From Morella rubra (lineage: Eukaryota > Streptophyta > Magnoliopsida > Fagales > Myricaceae): DNA of 64,000 nt. The translations under genes were made by a program, and so were the position numbers. Under the pieces are notes generated by a model. It was not told the DNA's origin. It searched no databases and saw nothing but the letters and a program-made list of their open reading frames with translations. Of this stretch, positions 62,401-64,000 are shown piece after piece. Where the stretch lies: assembly GCA_003952965.2 (NCBI GenBank), contig RXIC02000409.1, forward strand, positions 124,001 through 188,000. The letters run 5' to 3'. The first letter of the stretch is position 1, and the number at the start of each line of letters is the position of its first letter.

Positions 62401-64000
62401 TTTGATATGATTATATTGACAATAAGGTAATTGTTTGCTGTAGACACACTTCTTGATGGGGAACCTATAATTTGCCTACCACCCAAATTCATAGAACTGA
62501 AAAAAGTGGATTTTTCAGACGAGGAACGTAATTTCTACTCCAGATTGGAGGCTGATTCACGTGCTCAGTTTCAGGTATGGTTTCACTATGAAGGAAGTTT
62601 GAGATTGCAATTGATTGGGACTTGTGTTTCTTCTTCCTATTGCATTGCTGTTACTGGAGAAAGGCTCATAGTTTTTCCAGTCTACATAATGATATCTATA
62701 AGGTTCTGGCCATGTCAATTTGACCTCAGTAGTTCTCTGAACCACGTATATTTTTTTTCTTGGCAGGAATATGCTGATGCTGGAACTGTCAAACAAAATT
62801 ATGTTAACATCTTGTTGATGCTATTGCGCCTTCGACAAGCTTGTGATCACCCCCTTCTTGTTAGGCCTTATGATTCAAGTTCTCTGTGGAGATCCTCAAT
62901 TGAGACGGCAAAGAAGCTTCCTCGGGACAAACAAATATGTCTTCTGAATTGTTTAGAAGCATCTTTAGCAATATGTGGTCTCTGTAATGTATGTGCTTGC
63001 TTTCCTTTCTTCTTATCCCTCATTGTGCTTCTGCATGCATGCGTGTCTGTTTTTCAGTTTTGGGGTCAGTTATATTTGTCTGTTTTAATCGGTATGATTC
63101 CTCGTATATGTGTGCATGTGTATCGTTTAATCACATATCTGACAGTCCTGCTGATTTCTCTATAGGATCCTCCAGAAGATGCTGTTGTTTCAGTATGTGG
63201 TCATGTTTTCTGCAACCAATGTGTTAGCGAGCATCTTAGTGGTGATGACAAGCAGTGCCCTGTCTCAAATTGCAAAGCTAGACTTAGCCTGTCTTCAGTG
63301 TTTGCAAAAGCCACGCTAAACAGTTCTCTCTCTAACGAGCCTGGTCAGGGTAGTTCCCACAGTTGCTCTGTTTCTGAACTTGTTGATGCAGCTGACCATT
63401 TTTCTGAGGTTAATTCTTATAGTTCTACCAAAATTAAGGCGGCTCTTGAGGTCCTGAGCTCATTGTCCAAACCACAGGGTTGTATATCAGTAGATAGTTC
63501 TGGACAGAGCACTCTTGAGGGAAATGCCACCTGTCCCAGCCACAGTGTTGGGGAACTACCTGAGAACAATCCTGATAAGCAAAATACGGCTGTGGAGAGA
63601 AGTTCTAATACTGCGGTCAGGGTACTTGGAGAGAAAGCGATAGTGTTTTCACAGTGGACCAGGATGTTGGATTTGCTTGAAGCTTGTCTTAAAGATTCTT
63701 CGATTCAGTACAGAAGACTAGATGGTACAATGTCAGTTCTTGCCAGAGATAAAGCTGTGAAGGATTTTAACACCCTCCCGGAGGTTTGTGAGAGTCATTT
63801 GACCTATCATTATCTGAAAATAAAGACATTCAAAGTAGTTGGTAATTTGTTCCCTAATCCTTCAATTGTAGGTGTCCGTTATGATTATGTCTTTGAAAGC
63901 TGCTAGTCTTGGACTCAACATGGTTGCAGCTTGCCATGTTCTTCTTCTAGACCTGTGGTGGAACCCTACTACAGAAGATCAAGCAATTGATAGAGCACAT
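56480..64000 (+). CDS. CHR28: SNF2-family helicase with internal RING finger, CHR28/FRG-like (3' end outside window)
   Basis: Rad5/16-type SNF2 ATPase with an embedded RING; the Arabidopsis relatives CHR27 and CHR28 (FRG1/FRG2) are needed for RNA-directed DNA methylation (family knowledge). Exons: 56480-56617, 57415-57505, 57757-58191, 58351-59585, 59760-59831, 60631-60708, 60840-61737, 62444-62574, 62767-62988, 63166-63783, 63872-beyond 64000; 1349 codons, phases consistent. Residues 1 to about 630 are a Ser/Asp-rich, weakly conserved region. Then come [11 protein letters not shown], the Walker A segment DDQGLGKT spanning the exon 6/7 junction, [17 protein letters not shown] at 892-896, SGTPIQN, a C3HC4 RING at about 1096-1140 (ICGLCN to [13 protein letters not shown] to CPVSNC), and the C-terminal helicase domain from about 1255 ([22 protein letters not shown] at the window edge). 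ATG 56486 (MADDVSN) is an alternative start. Nuclear location is inferred. CHR27 and CHR28 types cannot be separated here. Confidence 0.92.
57609..57638. repeat. Long T run in SNF2 gene intron 2
   Basis: About 28-30 uninterrupted T residues upstream of the exon 3 acceptor. Its true length is uncertain in any assembly. Confidence 0.8.

Noticed and set aside
1-64000. CRISPR arrays, bacterial operons, integrated viral genes, rRNA
   Set aside because: No spaced direct repeats, no viral replicase or capsid-like frames and no rRNA blocks were seen; the gene architecture is plant nuclear throughout.

Overview
The window is nuclear DNA of a flowering plant, most likely a woody core eudicot. The genes are split by many GT..AG introns, the introns and spacers are AT-rich, and the encoded proteins belong to plant families (katanin p80, STRUBBELIG-family receptor kinase, GID8, SNF2-RING helicase). 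A rosid or Fagales origin is only a guess. There are no operons, rRNA, recognisable tRNA genes or CRISPR arrays. I rebuilt the gene models by eye from splice sites, reading-frame continuity and remembered family sequences. The exon phases of all four multi-exon models with six or more exons add up without a break.

Layout, left to right. (1) 11-8594, minus strand: KTN80, the WD40 subunit of microtubule-severing katanin; 17 exons are visible and the 3' end is cut off by the window edge. (2) 12259-19349, minus: a complete 16-exon STRUBBELIG-family LRR receptor-like kinase of 745 codons, with the degenerate HRN and DCG motifs of an atypical kinase. (3) 25325-26712, plus: a gene for a small basic Ser/Arg/Pro-rich protein starting MGCCVS (a lipid-anchor signal). 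It is interrupted by about 580 bp that read as an interleaving of two offset copies of the same locus. (4) 30063-33550, minus: a two-exon gene for a 158-residue single-pass membrane protein with a 3-kb intron. (5) 44152-44439, plus: a one-exon gene for a 95-residue protein. (6) 45007-49090, minus: GID8, a LisH/CTLH subunit of the GID/CTLH ubiquitin ligase. (7) 56480-64000, plus: a CHR28/FRG-like SNF2 helicase with an internal RING finger; the 3' end is cut off in helicase motif VI.

The spacers at 19.4-25.2, 26.7-30.1, 33.7-43.7 and 49.2-56.2 kb hold AT-rich, MITE-like repeats, small tandem duplications, simple repeats and one promoter-like island with four CACGTG boxes near 38.0-38.6 kb. The genes are functionally unrelated (cytoskeleton, receptor signalling, protein degradation, chromatin) and the order suggests no shared pathway.

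No clearly new biological system is visible. The strongest oddity is the braided duplication at 25.4-26.0 kb, which may well be an assembly error. Also notable are two stop-free introns of length divisible by three (in KTN80 and the SNF2 gene), a duplicated splice acceptor, several upstream ORFs, and a gene-less G-box/G-rich island.
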